Shown here in pieces: positions 1 through 10,046 of a DNA stretch of 64,000 nt. The stretch comes from DT-110 sp030148525 (GTDB taxonomy: Bacteria > Bacteroidota > Bacteroidia > Chitinophagales > Saprospiraceae). The number at the start of each line of letters is the position of its first letter. The stretch's first letter is position 1. The position numbers were made by a program, and so were the translations under genes. The stretch lies in contig OZ245751.1 of assembly GCA_965227445.1 (NCBI GenBank), positions 3,472,001 to 3,536,000 of the forward strand, in the 5' to 3' direction. The notes under the pieces were generated by a model. It made no database searches, was not told the origin of the DNA, and saw nothing but the letters and a program-made list of their open reading frames with translations.

Positions 1-1
1 T

Positions 2-1204
2 GCCTTTAGCGACATCCGGCAATTTGCTGATGAAGTAGAAAGAAAGCTGGACATACCCGGTGAACGAGTGATGAAGATGCTGCGGAATAGTGAGCGCAAA
101 TACGACCTTACCGGCCGCATTTTCCTGGAAAAATCACTGCATAAAGCATCCACCTGGCTGAACCGAAAAGTTGCCCGGGCAATGCTGCAGCTTCCCTCTT
201 TTGATCTCTTCACTACGATGAACCGGGTCCACGAGCGACAGTTGCAGCACCCCAAACTAGTTCAGTTATTCAACCGGTTTGCTACCTATAACGGATCCAA
301 TCCCTATAAAGCGCCGGGCCTGCTGACCATTATCCCCCACTTTGAGCATGCGCTGGGTGCGTATTACCCCAAAGGCGGTATGGTTGCCATAACCAATACC
401 TTACATCAACTCGGTAAAGAACTTGGGGTCCGGTATCACTTCGATCAACCGGTCACTAAGATAGTCGTCGACAAGAAAAAGGCTACCGGACTGATCGTCG
501 AGGGTAAAACACATGCCTTCGATACTGTTATTTGCAATATGGATGTCTTTTTTGCCTACCGCAAACTACTCGCCGACCAACCGCAACCCGAACGCACTCT
601 GAAGCAAGAGAAATCGACCTCGGCCCTGATCTTTTACTGGGGCATTAAGCGCAACTTTCCACAACTGGATCTGCACAATATCTTTTTCAGCGATGATTAC
701 CGAACGGAGTTCAACCATCTGGCCGCAGGTACCGTTTACGAAGACCCTACGGTTTACGTAAATATCAGTAGTAAATACAGTCCCGAAGATGCGCCGCCGG
801 GAGGCGAAAATTGGTTTACCATGGTCAACGTACCCTATGATGACGGACAGGACTGGGACGCCATCATACCGATTGTCCGGCGTCAAACCCTGGCAAAGCT
901 TAGTCGCATATTGGGGACCGATCTTGAAGCCCTGATCGCCTGTGAGGATGTGCTGGAGCCCCGTACCATCGAATCAAAAACGCGCTCCCATCTGGGTGCC
1001 CTGTACGGTACCAGCTCGAATGACCGCATGGCGGCCTTTATGCGTCACCCTAACTTTAGCCGCTCCATTGATAATCTGTATTTTTGTGGCGGAAGCGTCC
1101 ACCCGGGTGGTGGCATTCCACTCAGTTTACTATCGGCCCGCATCATTGATGAACTGATGCACGGTCGGTCGGTTTCATCCAATACACCAGTAACGTCCGC
1201 ATGA
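2..1204 (+). CDS. crtI: Phytoene desaturase, CrtI family (5' end outside window)
   Basis: The reading frame is open from the first bases, so this is the C-terminal 400 residues of a protein that is usually near 490-500 residues. The missing part should hold the N-terminal FAD-binding GxGxxG. The visible part matches carotenoid desaturases: the stretch GLLTIIPHFEHALGAYYPKGGM in the middle (the family's substrate-side region with a PxGGM-type motif) and the C-terminal FAD-contact region YFCGGSVHPGGGIPLSLLSA. The enzyme desaturates phytoene toward lycopene at the membrane. It overlaps the next gene by four bases (ATGA), indicating translational coupling within a carotenoid operon. Family is confident; the exact desaturation product (neurosporene, lycopene or other) cannot be told. 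Confidence 0.93.
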   Translation, partial: AFSDIRQFADEVERKLDIPGERVMKMLRNSERKYDLTGRIFLEKSLHKASTWLNRKVARAMLQLPSFDLFTTMNRVHERQLQHPKLVQLFNRFATYNGSNPYKAPGLLTIIPHFEHALGAYYPKGGMVAITNTLHQLGKELGVRYHFDQPVTKIVVDKKKATGLIVEGKTHAFDTVICNMDVFFAYRKLLADQPQPERTLKQEKSTSALIFYWGIKRNFPQLDLHNIFFSDDYRTEFNHLAAGTVYEDPTVYVNISSKYSPEDAPPGGENWFTMVNVPYDDGQDWDAIIPIVRRQTLAKLSRILGTDLEALIACEDVLEPRTIESKTRSHLGALYGTSSNDRMAAFMRHPNFSRSIDNLYFCGGSVHPGGGIPLSLLSARIIDELMHGRSVSSNTPVTSA

Positions 1205-1896
1205 TCCGAATTAACCGAACGGGGAATACCTCCCTGTTCACCTTGCAACTTAAGCAACGCTCCTGGTCCGTACCGACGGAGTGGATTGGTATTGCCTTTC
1301 TTTCCATTATCTACCTGGTGGGAATTGTGGGGATTTTATGGCCCCTGTCCGACCAATTTATTTTACTGACACCGGTAAACCTATTGGTATCCTTGACAAT
1401 AGTGTTGCTTTTTCATCCGGGATGGCAGCGCGCAACGGCCATCATCCTCTTTCTGAGTTATCTGGTGGGCTTTGGAGCCGAGTGGTTTGGTGTCCAGACC
1501 GGACTACTTTTTGGTGAGTATCGCTATGGCCCCGTCCTGGGTCCCCAATGGCAGGGAACGCCTTTTATGATCGGCATCAACTGGATGTTACTCGTTTATT
1601 GCAGCGGAATTACCGTAAATCACCTGATCCCCTCCCGTTCCTGGTGGATCCGTGGCATCCTGGCTGCCCTGCTCATGGTGGGTTTAGACCTCCTCATTGA
1701 ACCCGTAGCCATGGAATTAGATTTCTGGCAATGGGCCGGTGGCCTGATCCCACTTCAGAATTATGTGGGCTGGTTTATAGTTGCCCTTCCGCTAACGCTA
1801 ACCTTTGCCCGTTGGCACAGGGGCGTGCACAACAAAGTCGCAGTGGCGTTGTTCCTTTGGCAGTTTCTATTTTTTCTGATATTGTTTTTATGTTAG
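1201..1896 (+). CDS. CruF-like carotenoid biosynthesis membrane protein (DUF422)
   Basis: 231 residues, strongly hydrophobic with about six or seven membrane segments. The region GFGAEWFGVQTGLLFGEYRY followed by GTPFMIGINWM and GLDLLIEPVAM matches the Caroten_synth/DUF422 family that includes CruF and bisanhydrobacterioruberin hydratase; these add water at the end of the carotenoid chain (1-hydroxylation). The gene begins inside the crtI stop region (ATGA overlap) and is followed 24 bp later by crtZ. With CruF and CrtZ together, a monocyclic hydroxylated carotenoid of the saproxanthin/myxol type is a reasonable inference, but the cyclase is not in the window. Confidence 0.82.
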   Translation: MIRINRTGNTSLFTLQLKQRSWSVPTEWIGIAFLSIIYLVGIVGILWPLSDQFILLTPVNLLVSLTIVLLFHPGWQRATAIILFLSYLVGFGAEWFGVQTGLLFGEYRYGPVLGPQWQGTPFMIGINWMLLVYCSGITVNHLIPSRSWWIRGILAALLMVGLDLLIEPVAMELDFWQWAGGLIPLQNYVGWFIVALPLTLTFARWHRGVHNKVAVALFLWQFLFFLILFLC

Positions 1897-1920
1897 CTTT
1901 CGCAAAAAACTGATACCGGT

Positions 1921-2403
1921 ATGCAGATTGCGCTCTATGTATTCATAACACTAGCCACTTTCGTGGGTATGGAATATGTGGCCTGGGCTGCTCATAAATA
2001 CCTTATGCACGGCGCCCTCTGGATTTGGCATGAAGACCACCACAACCCCGCTCATAAGGAAGGTCGCTTCTTCGAAAAGAACGATCTGTTTTTTTTGGTT
2101 TTTGCCATCCCCAGTGCTACTTCCTACATCATCGGTCTCTCAACGCCCGGTATGTACTGGTTAACCTTTATCGGCATTGGTATCTCGATCTATGGGTTAG
2201 TGTATTTCCTGATCCACGATGTATATATCCACCGCCGCTTTAAATGGTTTAATCAGCTGGATAGCTCTTACTCGCGGGCAATCCTGCGTGCCCACGGTTC
2301 CCACCACGCCAAAACCACCAAGGAAGATTGCGAATCATTTGGTCTGCTTTGGGTGGACTCCAAGTTCTTCAAAAAACGTCGTCATTCCAGGTCTGAGGTT
2401 TGA
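1921..2403 (+). CDS. crtZ: Beta-carotene hydroxylase, CrtZ type
   Basis: 160-residue, four-helix membrane di-iron hydroxylase. The histidine ligand clusters are all visible: HKYLMH (H25, H30), HEDHH (H37, H40, H41), HDVYIH (H99, H104) and HGSHH (H125, H128, H129), the arrangement of CrtZ/fatty acid hydroxylase superfamily proteins. The role is 3-hydroxylation of a beta-ionone ring. It is the last gene of the carotenoid group. Its final codons (RSEV) already lie in the heptad repeat that follows, and its TGA stop at 2401-2403 is part of that repeat. Confidence 0.92.
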   Translation: MQIALYVFITLATFVGMEYVAWAAHKYLMHGALWIWHEDHHNPAHKEGRFFEKNDLFFLVFAIPSATSYIIGLSTPGMYWLTFIGIGISIYGLVYFLIHDVYIHRRFKWFNQLDSSYSRAILRAHGSHHAKTTKEDCESFGLLWVDSKFFKKRRHSRSEV

Positions 2404-2474
2404 GGTTTGAGGTTTGAGGTTAGGTTATAGGTTACCTCACACCCCAAACCTCAAACCTCAAACCTATAACCTGA
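2390..2474. repeat. Inverted array of 7-bp AGGTTTG units after crtZ
   Basis: The left arm reads (AGGTTTG)n and then AGGTTAGGTTATAGGTT; the right arm carries the complementary units AAACCTC and ATAACCTG. The arms can fold into a long hairpin with a short CTCACACCCC-type loop, so it may terminate crt transcription, although there is no T-run. The same heptad, on one strand only, recurs at 35202-35240. The array starts inside the crtZ coding sequence. Confidence 0.8.
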
Positions 2475-2481
2475 TTATTAC

Positions 2482-2489
2482 TATTTTTG
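2482..2489 (+). promoter_or_regulatory. Possible -7 promoter element (TATTTTTG)
   Basis: This is a perfect TAnnTTTG, the Bacteroidota sigma-70 -7 box, ending seven bases before the start codon at 2497. No good TTG -33 box lies about 20 bp upstream, where the heptad hairpin is. If used, it would give an almost leaderless transcript. Confidence 0.35.
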
Positions 2490-2496
2490 CGTAAGC

Positions 2497-3060
2497 ATGA
2501 TGAAGAATAAACTGGGTGATCGACTCTCCCGGACATTGGAAGTGCAACTACCCTATGCCGAGTCTCTGGATGAATACCTGGACACGGTCATACCCATTGT
2601 ACGCCCGTGGGGAGAAGACCTGTACGAGTCAGAGTACTACGAAGATACTCCCTGGCTGGAGGTACGCGACGATGATTCTTTCCACGAAACGGTACTGCAT
2701 TTCTTCAATGAGGGCGGTGAATACCTGGTGTCAATTAACGGTAATGTAGATGGAGGTTCCTGGCGGTTTTTGGAGAAATCCAATAAACTCCTCATCGAAA
2801 TTGGGGGACAGGCGGAGCTATACGAACTGGCCTTTCTGAATCGAAATTTCTTCATCATGGCTAAGCATGGCGACCAGCGTCGGCTGGGAGCCGCCAAATA
2901 CTTTGTCATGATCAACGAGCGGGTTGGTCGCCGACTGGAGTGGCGTGAAGCCATGGAACTGCTCTTCAATACCTACCGCAGCAATAATAATATGTACATC
3001 ATCCTCGCACTGCTCATCCTGCTGATCGTGGCAGTTGCGGTGATTTTGTCAACGCAGTAA
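2497..3060 (+). CDS. Hypothetical protein with C-terminal membrane anchor
   Basis: 187 residues. Residues 1-160 are soluble and acidic/aromatic, including a WLEVRDDDSFHETVLHFF stretch and a beta-rich core (GEYLVSINGNVDGGSWRFL). Residues about 168-185 form one very hydrophobic helix (IILALLILLIVAVAVIL) followed by only a few residues, so it looks tail-anchored with the globular part in the cytoplasm. I do not recognise the family. It stands alone between the crtZ-side repeat and the convergent EamA gene. The start is at the first ATG of an ATGATG pair. Confidence 0.75.
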   Translation: MMKNKLGDRLSRTLEVQLPYAESLDEYLDTVIPIVRPWGEDLYESEYYEDTPWLEVRDDDSFHETVLHFFNEGGEYLVSINGNVDGGSWRFLEKSNKLLIEIGGQAELYELAFLNRNFFIMAKHGDQRRLGAAKYFVMINERVGRRLEWREAMELLFNTYRSNNNMYIILALLILLIVAVAVILSTQ

Positions 3061-3099
3061 AGGTTGTTCTCTTTTCCACTTTATTTTTGCCCTTGCATG

Positions 3100-3152
3100 C
3101 GTGGAGCGTGGTGCGTCGAGCGTCAACCGTCAACCGTGGAGCGTGGTGCGTC
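3100..3152. repeat. Short direct repeats overlapping the EamA gene 3' end
   Basis: An 18-bp word, CGTGGAGCGTGGTGCGTC, occurs at 3100-3117 and again at 3135-3152. Between them are two copies of the 7-bp unit CGTCAAC (3121-3134). The stop codon of the EamA gene (3123-3125) and about its last nine codons lie inside this repeat. Confidence 0.85.
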
Positions 3153-4049
3153 CACCGTCTTTCGTTTCTGTGAAGCGATAAGCACTACTCCGAAGATTAC
3201 CAGAGCCGCTCCTGCCCATTGCCAGCCTCCCAGGCTTTCGCCCAAAAAGATACTGGCCAGGATGATGGTGGAAACAGGGCCCACACTTCCCAGGATAGCC
3301 GCGTTGGATGCCCCGATCAGGCGAATCCCTTCCGAAATCATAAAAACAGGTAAGACCGTGGCTATCAGGGCCATCAATACCGACAATCCGTAAACGGGCA
3401 TGGGAAACTGCCACAGATCCCAGCGGTAAGCTATAAAATGATGGATGAGAATGGCCACGCAGGCTGCCGACATAGCCAGTGAGGTATACCGCCACGTTCC
3501 CAGTTTGGGCAACAGATGTCCACTCCCCACCAGATATATGGCATAGGTCAGGGCACATAACATGACCAATGCTGCTCCCAGAAGGAATTTAGGCTCGTCG
3601 GAAAGGTACACCCCTTCCGCAAAAGTAACCCCGATACCGATATAGGTAATAATCAAAGCCAGCCATTGAATGCGCTTTACGGGCTGTTTTAGCACCAACC
3701 CGGAGATCAGAACCACGAAAGTCGGATAGGCGAATAGCAGCAATCGCTCAATGCTCGCGGGAACGAATTGAAGTCCTAAAAAATCGAGCAGGCTGGCCAG
3801 GTAGTAGCCGGCAACCCCAAATACAACGATCTGAATTTTTTCGGTCCGGGATAAGGATTTGGTCCGCCGACGACGCGCCCGGTAAGCCACCACCAGAAAA
3901 ATGGGCAGTGAAAACAGAAAGCGCAGGGTTAGCAAAGAGATAGGGTCCACCTCGAATTGATAGGCCAATTTTACGATGACCGCCTTCGAGGAAAAGAAGA
4001 TAGCTCCCAGTACGACCAAGAAGGCCCCGAACCAGGGACGGCGATTCAT
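3123..4049 (-). CDS. EamA/DMT-family membrane transporter
   Basis: About 308 residues with ten hydrophobic helices in two five-helix halves, as in EamA (RhaT/YdcZ type) permeases. The first half begins FGAFLVVLGAIFFSSKAVIVKL and the second contains IGASNAAILGSVGPVSTIILAS, a typical EamA second-repeat signature. The substrate is unknown; the family exports metabolites and amino acids. I chose the ATG at 4049 (MNRRPWFG), because a longer start at 4106 would lie inside the hairpin at 4077-4110. The C-terminal tail KTVDAPRSTVDG is encoded by tandem repeats and is probably not functional sequence. Confidence 0.85.
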   Translation of the reverse strand: MNRRPWFGAFLVVLGAIFFSSKAVIVKLAYQFEVDPISLLTLRFLFSLPIFLVVAYRARRRRTKSLSRTEKIQIVVFGVAGYYLASLLDFLGLQFVPASIERLLLFAYPTFVVLISGLVLKQPVKRIQWLALIITYIGIGVTFAEGVYLSDEPKFLLGAALVMLCALTYAIYLVGSGHLLPKLGTWRYTSLAMSAACVAILIHHFIAYRWDLWQFPMPVYGLSVLMALIATVLPVFMISEGIRLIGASNAAILGSVGPVSTIILASIFLGESLGGWQWAGAALVIFGVVLIASQKRKTVDAPRSTVDG

Positions 4050-4076
4050 CGACATACAATTGGGTGTTTTAACGAA

Positions 4077-4110
4077 ACAGGTGAGTGGCTTTGAAAGCAC
4101 ACTCACCTGT
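4077..4110 (-). terminator. Hairpin after sucD
   Basis: A perfect 11-bp stem, ACAGGTGAGTG (4077-4087) with CACTCACCTGT (4100-4110). On the minus strand it is followed by TTTCGTT, a weak T-tract. It sits 29 bp past the sucD stop and upstream of the EamA start, fitting a terminator or attenuator. Confidence 0.6.
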
Positions 4111-4138
4111 CATCTTTTTCCAGTCTGAAAGAAGGGGT

Positions 4139-5011
4139 CTAGCCTTTTAGCGCCTTGACCATAGTAGCACCAATATCCGCGGGCGATTTTACCACGTGGA
4201 TGCCACATTCTTCCATAATAGCCATTTTGGCGGCAGCCGTATCATCTTTGCCACCAATGATGGCACCGGCGTGTCCCATAGTACGACCTTCTGGTGCCGT
4301 TTGTCCGGCGATAAAACCAACGACTGGTTTTGTACCGTGTTCTTTTATGTAGTGGGCGGCTTCGGCTTCCATGCCACCACCGATTTCACCAATCATAACG
4401 ATACCTTCGGTATCGGGGTCATTCATTAATAATTCAACGGCTTCTTTGGTGGTAGTCCCAACGATGGGGTCTCCACCGATACCGATACAGGTTGACTGGC
4501 CGAGTCCGGCCTTCGTAACCTGATCGACCGCCTCGTAGGTGAGGGTACCCGAACGGGAAACGATACCGATCTTACCCGGGTTATGAATAAAGCCCGGCAT
4601 AATACCACATTTGGCTTCGTCAGGAGTAATCACTCCCGGGCAGTTAGGGCCCACCAACCGGCAATCGCGTGTAGAAATATAATCCTTCACCTTTACCATA
4701 TCCTGGACCGGAATGCCCTCCGTAATGCAGATAATCACTTTGATACCGGCATCGGCGGCTTCCATGATGGCGTCGGCCGCGAAGGGAGGCGGAACGAAAA
4801 TGACGGACGTATCGGCACCTGCTTTTTGAACCGCGTCGGCTACCGTGTTGAAAACCGGACGGTCGAGGTGCTCCTTTCCGCCCTTTCCGGGCGTAACTCC
4901 TCCAACCACATTGGTTCCGTATTCGATCATCTGGCTAGCGTGGAATGTACCTTCTTTCCCGGTGAAGCCTTGCACAATGATCTTGGAGTCTTTGTTGACA
5001 AGAACTGACAT
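4139..5011 (-). CDS. sucD: Succinyl-CoA synthetase (ADP/GDP-forming) alpha subunit
   Basis: 290 residues, full length for SucD. The N-terminal CoA-binding Rossmann domain shows [14 protein letters not shown] (about residues 12-25). The active-site histidine that is phosphorylated is H247 in [10 protein letters not shown], and the CoA-ligase signature [10 protein letters not shown] is at about 121-130. It converts succinyl-CoA to succinate with substrate-level phosphorylation in the TCA cycle, as a partner of SucC, which is not in the window. It is followed by a hairpin and preceded closely by the DivIC-like gene. Confidence 0.96.
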   Translation of the reverse strand: MSVLVNKDSKIIVQGFTGKEGTFHASQMIEYGTNVVGGVTPGKGGKEHLDRPVFNTVADAVQKAGADTSVIFVPPPFAADAIMEAADAGIKVIICITEGIPVQDMVKVKDYISTRDCRLVGPNCPGVITPDEAKCGIMPGFIHNPGKIGIVSRSGTLTYEAVDQVTKAGLGQSTCIGIGGDPIVGTTTKEAVELLMNDPDTEGIVMIGEIGGGMEAEAAHYIKEHGTKPVVGFIAGQTAPEGRTMGHAGAIIGGKDDTAAAKMAIMEECGIHVVKSPADIGATMVKALKG

Positions 5012-5040
5012 ACTTGAGTTTATTTGTCTGTTAATTTGGT

Positions 5041-5355
5041 CTACTGGTCTTCTTCATCAACAATGATGAACACATCTTCGCCCGGCTTTTTCATGAAATA
5101 CTTTTCGCGAGCGATTTTCTCCTTGTTCACCTCTAAATCGAGGCGTTCGCGTTCGGCTGCTTTAATCTGCTCGGAGTAGAGTATCTTTTCTTGCTCCAAT
5201 TTTTTTACCGTCCGCTGCAGTTTGAACTGAGTTAGTACATCGTGTTTGTCGATAAAGATCATCCAGGCGAAGAACAGGGTTAGTACCAGGATGTATTTGT
5301 TGCGAAGAGGAGCGGGTACAGAACGGAGCAAGTCTTGGAGTGGATTATTCTTCAC
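5041..5355 (-). CDS. Septum formation initiator (DivIC/FtsB-like)
   Basis: 104 residues: a short cytoplasmic N-terminus, one membrane helix (about residues 21-38, [18 protein letters not shown]), then a coiled coil (about 46-80) with regular charged heptads and a short acidic tail. This is the architecture of FtsB/DivIC proteins, which join FtsL and FtsQ/DivIB in the divisome. A small protein of this type between enolase and metabolic genes is common in Bacteroidota. Family assignment rests on architecture and the [17 protein letters not shown] ending, a typical DivIC C-terminus. Confidence 0.82.
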   Translation of the reverse strand: MKNNPLQDLLRSVPAPLRNKYILVLTLFFAWMIFIDKHDVLTQFKLQRTVKKLEQEKILYSEQIKAAERERLDLEVNKEKIAREKYFMKKPGEDVFIIVDEEDQ

Positions 5356-5422
5356 AGCACTCGGTTTTGCTCCCCAATTTACACCAAATCCTTCACAACT
5401 AAAATTCGCCAGGATATTAGTT

Positions 5423-5526
5423 TGTACCGCTTACGAAAAGGTTTGACGAATTCCCAACCTTTTCATGCGAGTATGTGCCCGACTCGAAGTGGTTTGCGAG
5501 TCGCAAACCACTTCGTTGTCGGTATA
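5423..5526 (-). repeat. Dispersed palindromic element, copy A
   Basis: About 104 bp between eno and the DivIC-like gene. Read on the minus strand it starts TATACCGACAACGAAGTGG and ends AAGCGGTACAAA. It contains two internal inverted repeats: GAAGTGGTTTG/CAAACCACTTC, and AAAAGGTTGGG with TCAAACCTTTT. It is closely similar to copies B (61813-61915) and C (62632-62734) but in the opposite orientation and with several substitutions, mostly in the middle and in the second hairpin. Confidence 0.92.
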
Positions 5527-5573
5527 GCCGGAAGCAAAACCCTTCGTAGATATTGCCCCCGGTTTTCTTCGGA

Positions 5574-6941
<1,368 letters not shown>

Positions 6942-6977
6942 CTACGAAGGCCGTTTATAGCCAGGTGGTTTGAGCGA

Positions 6978-8081
6978 TTAATTCTCCATTAATTTTACGA
7001 AATCCTGGAACAGGTAGCGCGAATCGTGTGGTCCGGGACTAGCTTCCGGGTGGTATTGCACGGAAAAGGCGGGCTTATCCTTTAAGCGAATGCCTTCGAT
7101 GGTATCGTCGTTCAGGTTGATGTGCGTAATCTCTACCTTGTCCATATTGTCCCGGATAGCTTCCGGGCTTACGCCAAAACCGTGGTTTTGACTGGTGATC
7201 TCGCAGTGGCCATTTACCAGGTTCTTCACCGGGTGATTGATGCCACGGTGACCATTGTGCATTTTATAGGTAGGAATATCTACTGCCCGGGCCAGCAACT
7301 GGTGGCCAAGACAAATACCAAAGAGGGGTTTGTCTTCCCGAAGGATCTTCTTAGCCAGATCTACCGCATAATCCATTGCACCGGGATCACCAGGGCCATT
7401 TGACAGAAAGTATCCATCGGGATTAAAGGCTTTCAGCTCTTCTAACTCAGTGTGGGCCGGGAACACTTTTACGTAAATATCGCGATCGCGCATGCATTCG
7501 AGGATGTACTGCTTGATCCCGTAGTCAAGTGCCGCCACCCGGAAATCCGCATCTTCGTGGCCAAAGGTGTAGGCCTCCTTGGTACTCACCTGGGAAGCCA
7601 GCTCCAAGCCATCCATTGAGGGCGTAGCGGCTAGTCGCTCCTTAAGTTTTTTAATATCCGTAGTCTCCGAGGAAATGATGGCATTCATAGCTCCCTTATT
7701 ACGGATATGGCGAACGATAGCCCGGGTATCGACATCGGAAATCCCGACCATTTGTTCCCCCTCAAAATACTCCTGTATGGAGTGATCCGCCAATTGGCGG
7801 GAATAGGGAACTGTGAAGTTTTTGCAAACCAGGCCGGCAATCTTGATGGAATTAGATTCGGACTCGCTGTTTTTTGCTCCGTAATTACCGATGTGGGCGT
7901 TGGTCATGACCATGATTTGCCCGTAGTAGGAAGGATCCGTAAAGATCTCCTGATAACCGGTCATTCCCGTATTAAAACAGATCTCGCCGGTAGTTGTGCC
8001 AATCTTGCCGGCTGCCTGGCCATGAAAGACCGTGCCATCCTCCAGAAGGAGCACGGCGGGTGTCTGGTTTACATCACTCAT
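6978..8081 (-). CDS. carA: Carbamoyl-phosphate synthase small subunit
   Basis: 367 residues. The N-terminal CPSase small-chain domain (GTVFHGQAAG...GYQEIFTDPSY) is followed by a class I glutamine amidotransferase domain with the catalytic triad in place: C257 in GICLGHQLL, and H344 and E346 in YHPEASPGP. It supplies ammonia from glutamine to CarB for pyrimidine and arginine synthesis. CarB is not in the window. The gene lies between rplQ and eno, a neighbourhood common in Bacteroidota. Confidence 0.96.
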   Translation of the reverse strand: MSDVNQTPAVLLLEDGTVFHGQAAGKIGTTTGEICFNTGMTGYQEIFTDPSYYGQIMVMTNAHIGNYGAKNSESESNSIKIAGLVCKNFTVPYSRQLADHSIQEYFEGEQMVGISDVDTRAIVRHIRNKGAMNAIISSETTDIKKLKERLAATPSMDGLELASQVSTKEAYTFGHEDADFRVAALDYGIKQYILECMRDRDIYVKVFPAHTELEELKAFNPDGYFLSNGPGDPGAMDYAVDLAKKILREDKPLFGICLGHQLLARAVDIPTYKMHNGHRGINHPVKNLVNGHCEITSQNHGFGVSPEAIRDNMDKVEITHINLNDDTIEGIRLKDKPAFSVQYHPEASPGPHDSRYLFQDFVKLMEN

Positions 8082-8119
8082 ATTTAGAAGTGCTTATGTT
8101 GGGTCTGAATAAATTGGTG

Positions 8120-8127
8120 CAAATATA
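8120..8127 (-). promoter_or_regulatory. Probable -7 element of the carA promoter
   Basis: The minus strand reads TATATTTG, a match to TAnnTTTG, 39 bp upstream of the carA start and downstream of the rplQ terminator. A TTG -33 box at the usual spacing is not evident. Confidence 0.45.
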
Positions 8128-8183
8128 GGACAATCTGTTAAAAATGATCTCGTTTTCAGCGGGAAACCGTCTTCGCCCGGAAA

Positions 8184-8219
8184 CAAAAAATCCCGAAGCC
8201 TGATCTAGGCTTCGGGATC
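8184..8219 (-). terminator. Rho-independent terminator of the ribosomal operon
   Basis: A perfect 12-bp stem, ATCCCGAAGCCT with AGGCTTCGGGAT, and a 5-nt loop. It is followed on the minus strand by TTTTTTGTTT. It lies 46 bp past the rplQ stop, so it ends the long minus-strand operon and insulates carA. Confidence 0.92.
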
Positions 8220-8264
8220 GTTGATCGAAAAGAATAAAGGTTTAAAAAAGCTTTACGCCTTGTG

Positions 8265-8771
8265 CTATTCTTCTTCGTCTGATTTTGGTGTCTGCTTCTT
8301 CGTCTGCGTTGCAGCCGTTTCAGCACCCGTAGAGCTACCACCGCGGCCACCGCGACGACGACGGCGACTGCGTCCGCCACCCGTACCAGTGCTTTTGCCA
8401 CCTTCGTATACTTCGTTAAAGTCTACAAATTCGATCATCGCCATTTCAGCTCCGTCACTTTTACGGAACCCCGTACGAATGACGCGCGTGTATCCACCAG
8501 GACGTTCCGCTACAGCATCAGCAACAGGACCAAACAGTTCGGTCACCGCTTCTTTATTATGCAAGTAGGTGAACACAACCCGGCGAGAATGGGTCGTATT
8601 GGTCTTGGCTTTGGTTACCAGCGGTTCAATATACTGGCGCAGTGCTTTTGCCTTTGCCAAGGTCGTATTAATCCGCTTGTGCTCGATCAGCGCTGAAGCC
8701 ATGTTCCGCATCAATGCTTTGCGGTGGGCTGATTTACGCTTGAGGTGGTTAAATTTTTTACCGTGTCTCAT
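8265..8771 (-). CDS. rplQ: 50S ribosomal protein L17
   Basis: 168 residues. The N-terminal 115 are canonical L17 ([40 protein letters not shown]). The last 45 or so form a low-complexity extension: a [19 protein letters not shown] stretch followed by a Thr/Lys/acidic tail ending in SDEEE. Extended L17 tails occur in Bacteroidota. It is the last gene of the operon, next to the terminator. Confidence 0.96.
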   Translation of the reverse strand: MRHGKKFNHLKRKSAHRKALMRNMASALIEHKRINTTLAKAKALRQYIEPLVTKAKTNTTHSRRVVFTYLHNKEAVTELFGPVADAVAERPGGYTRVIRTGFRKSDGAEMAMIEFVDFNEVYEGGKSTGTGGGRSRRRRRGGRGGSSTGAETAATQTKKQTPKSDEEE

Positions 8772-8926
8772 GACAACAGAAGTTCATCGCAACACCTTCT
8801 ACCGACTGCCCCGTACGGGGTAGAAACAACTGGCGTGTTCAGTCGCAGTTAGTTATTGCCAGGTTTATGAATGGAGCCAGCATGGCCAGTGATGCCGGCT
8901 CAAATGGGAAGTTCCCGCAGGAACTT
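8772..8926 (-). other. Hairpin-containing spacer between rpoA and rplQ
   Basis: This 155-nt spacer has a perfect stem GAAGTTCC/GGAACTTC around a CGCA loop (8908-8927) that touches the rpoA stop codon. It also has an imperfect stem near 8873-8901 (GAGCC.GCAT with ATGC.GGCTC) and a palindrome CCCCGTACGGGG near 8810. No gene is seen. Confidence 0.6.
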
Positions 8927-9925
8927 CTATTCTTCGTCAAGTTTGTATTTCGATAGATCCATACCGAAGGTCAGTCCCTTGTCTTGCAGGAGCTCTTCGA
9001 TCTCGACCAGAGACTTCTTACCGAAGTTCCGGAACTTGAGGAGCTCGTGTGTATCGTATTGTACGAGTTCTGCCAGGGTATTGATCTTAGCGGCCTTCAG
9101 GCAGTTATATGCACGAACCGATAAGTCGAGGTCCTCCAGGGAGGTCTTGAGCAACTTCCGCATGTGCAGGATGTGCTCATCGACAATATTATCTTCCCGG
9201 CTGGAGGCATCATCAAAAGTGATGTTCTCATCGGTGATCAGCATCAGGTGCTGGATCATAATGCGGGAAGCTTCTTTAATAGCTTCCTCGGGGTGGATAG
9301 TACCATCGGTTTTCACTTCGATGGTCAGTTTTTCATAGTCGGTTCGTTGTCCAACCCGGGTATTCTCGATGTGGTAGGCCACATTCTTAATCGGTGTATA
9401 GATGGCATCCACCGGAATCACTCCAATGGGTGCATCTTTAGGCAGGTTTTCGTCGGCGGGGACGTAACCACGACCTTTAGAGACAGTAAGCTCCACCTCC
9501 AGGTTTACGAAAGGCTCCATGGTGCAAAGCAGCAGATCGGGATTCATCACCTTGAAGGTATTGGTGTGGGCTTCGATGTCGCCGGCACGGAACTCTTCCT
9601 TACCACTAATGGTCAGGTAGACCTTTTCATTGGTGACTTCCTCGTCGCTGATTACCTGCTTAAGGCGAACCTGCTTAAGGTTGAGGATGATTTCTACTAC
9701 GTCTTCCACTACCCCGCGGATGGTACCGAACTCGTGTTCAACACCAGCAATCCGAACGGCAGAAATAGCATGGCCTTCCAAAGAAGAAAGCAATACCCGG
9801 CGCAATGAGTTACCAACCGTCTGACCAAAACCTGGTTCCAGTGGTTTGAATTCAAAAAGCCCTTCGAAGTCGTTGGCTTTTTGCATTACGATCTTATCGG
9901 GCTTTTGGAAATTTAAAATGCTCAT
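8927..9925 (-). CDS. rpoA: RNA polymerase alpha subunit
   Basis: 332 residues. The N-terminal dimerisation domain includes [24 protein letters not shown] sequence (family signature GxTxGNxLRRxLL). The C-terminal alpha-CTD ([35 protein letters not shown]) has the helix-hairpin-helix that contacts DNA and activators. It is the penultimate gene of the operon. Confidence 0.98.
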   Translation of the reverse strand: MSILNFQKPDKIVMQKANDFEGLFEFKPLEPGFGQTVGNSLRRVLLSSLEGHAISAVRIAGVEHEFGTIRGVVEDVVEIILNLKQVRLKQVISDEEVTNEKVYLTISGKEEFRAGDIEAHTNTFKVMNPDLLLCTMEPFVNLEVELTVSKGRGYVPADENLPKDAPIGVIPVDAIYTPIKNVAYHIENTRVGQRTDYEKLTIEVKTDGTIHPEEAIKEASRIMIQHLMLITDENITFDDASSREDNIVDEHILHMRKLLKTSLEDLDLSVRAYNCLKAAKINTLAELVQYDTHELLKFRNFGKKSLVEIEELLQDKGLTFGMDLSKYKLDEE

Positions 9926-9990
9926 ATAGTTGCAATAAGACTTTTAAGAAAAACAGCGTCGACCAAAACAGTCGGTCAGATACAAAACAA

Positions 9991-10024
9991 GGTTTTGGCT
10001 GCCACTGACGTAGCTGCCAAAACC
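9991..10024 (-). promoter_or_regulatory. Hairpin in the rpsD-rpoA spacer
   Basis: A perfect 9-bp stem, GGTTTTGGC (9991-9999) with GCCAAAACC (10016-10024), in the 121-nt spacer. There is no T-run after it on the minus strand, so full termination is unlikely. It may stabilise or process the mRNA. Confidence 0.5.
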
Positions 10025-10046
10025 GAATGAATAACGCGCGTGCTAA

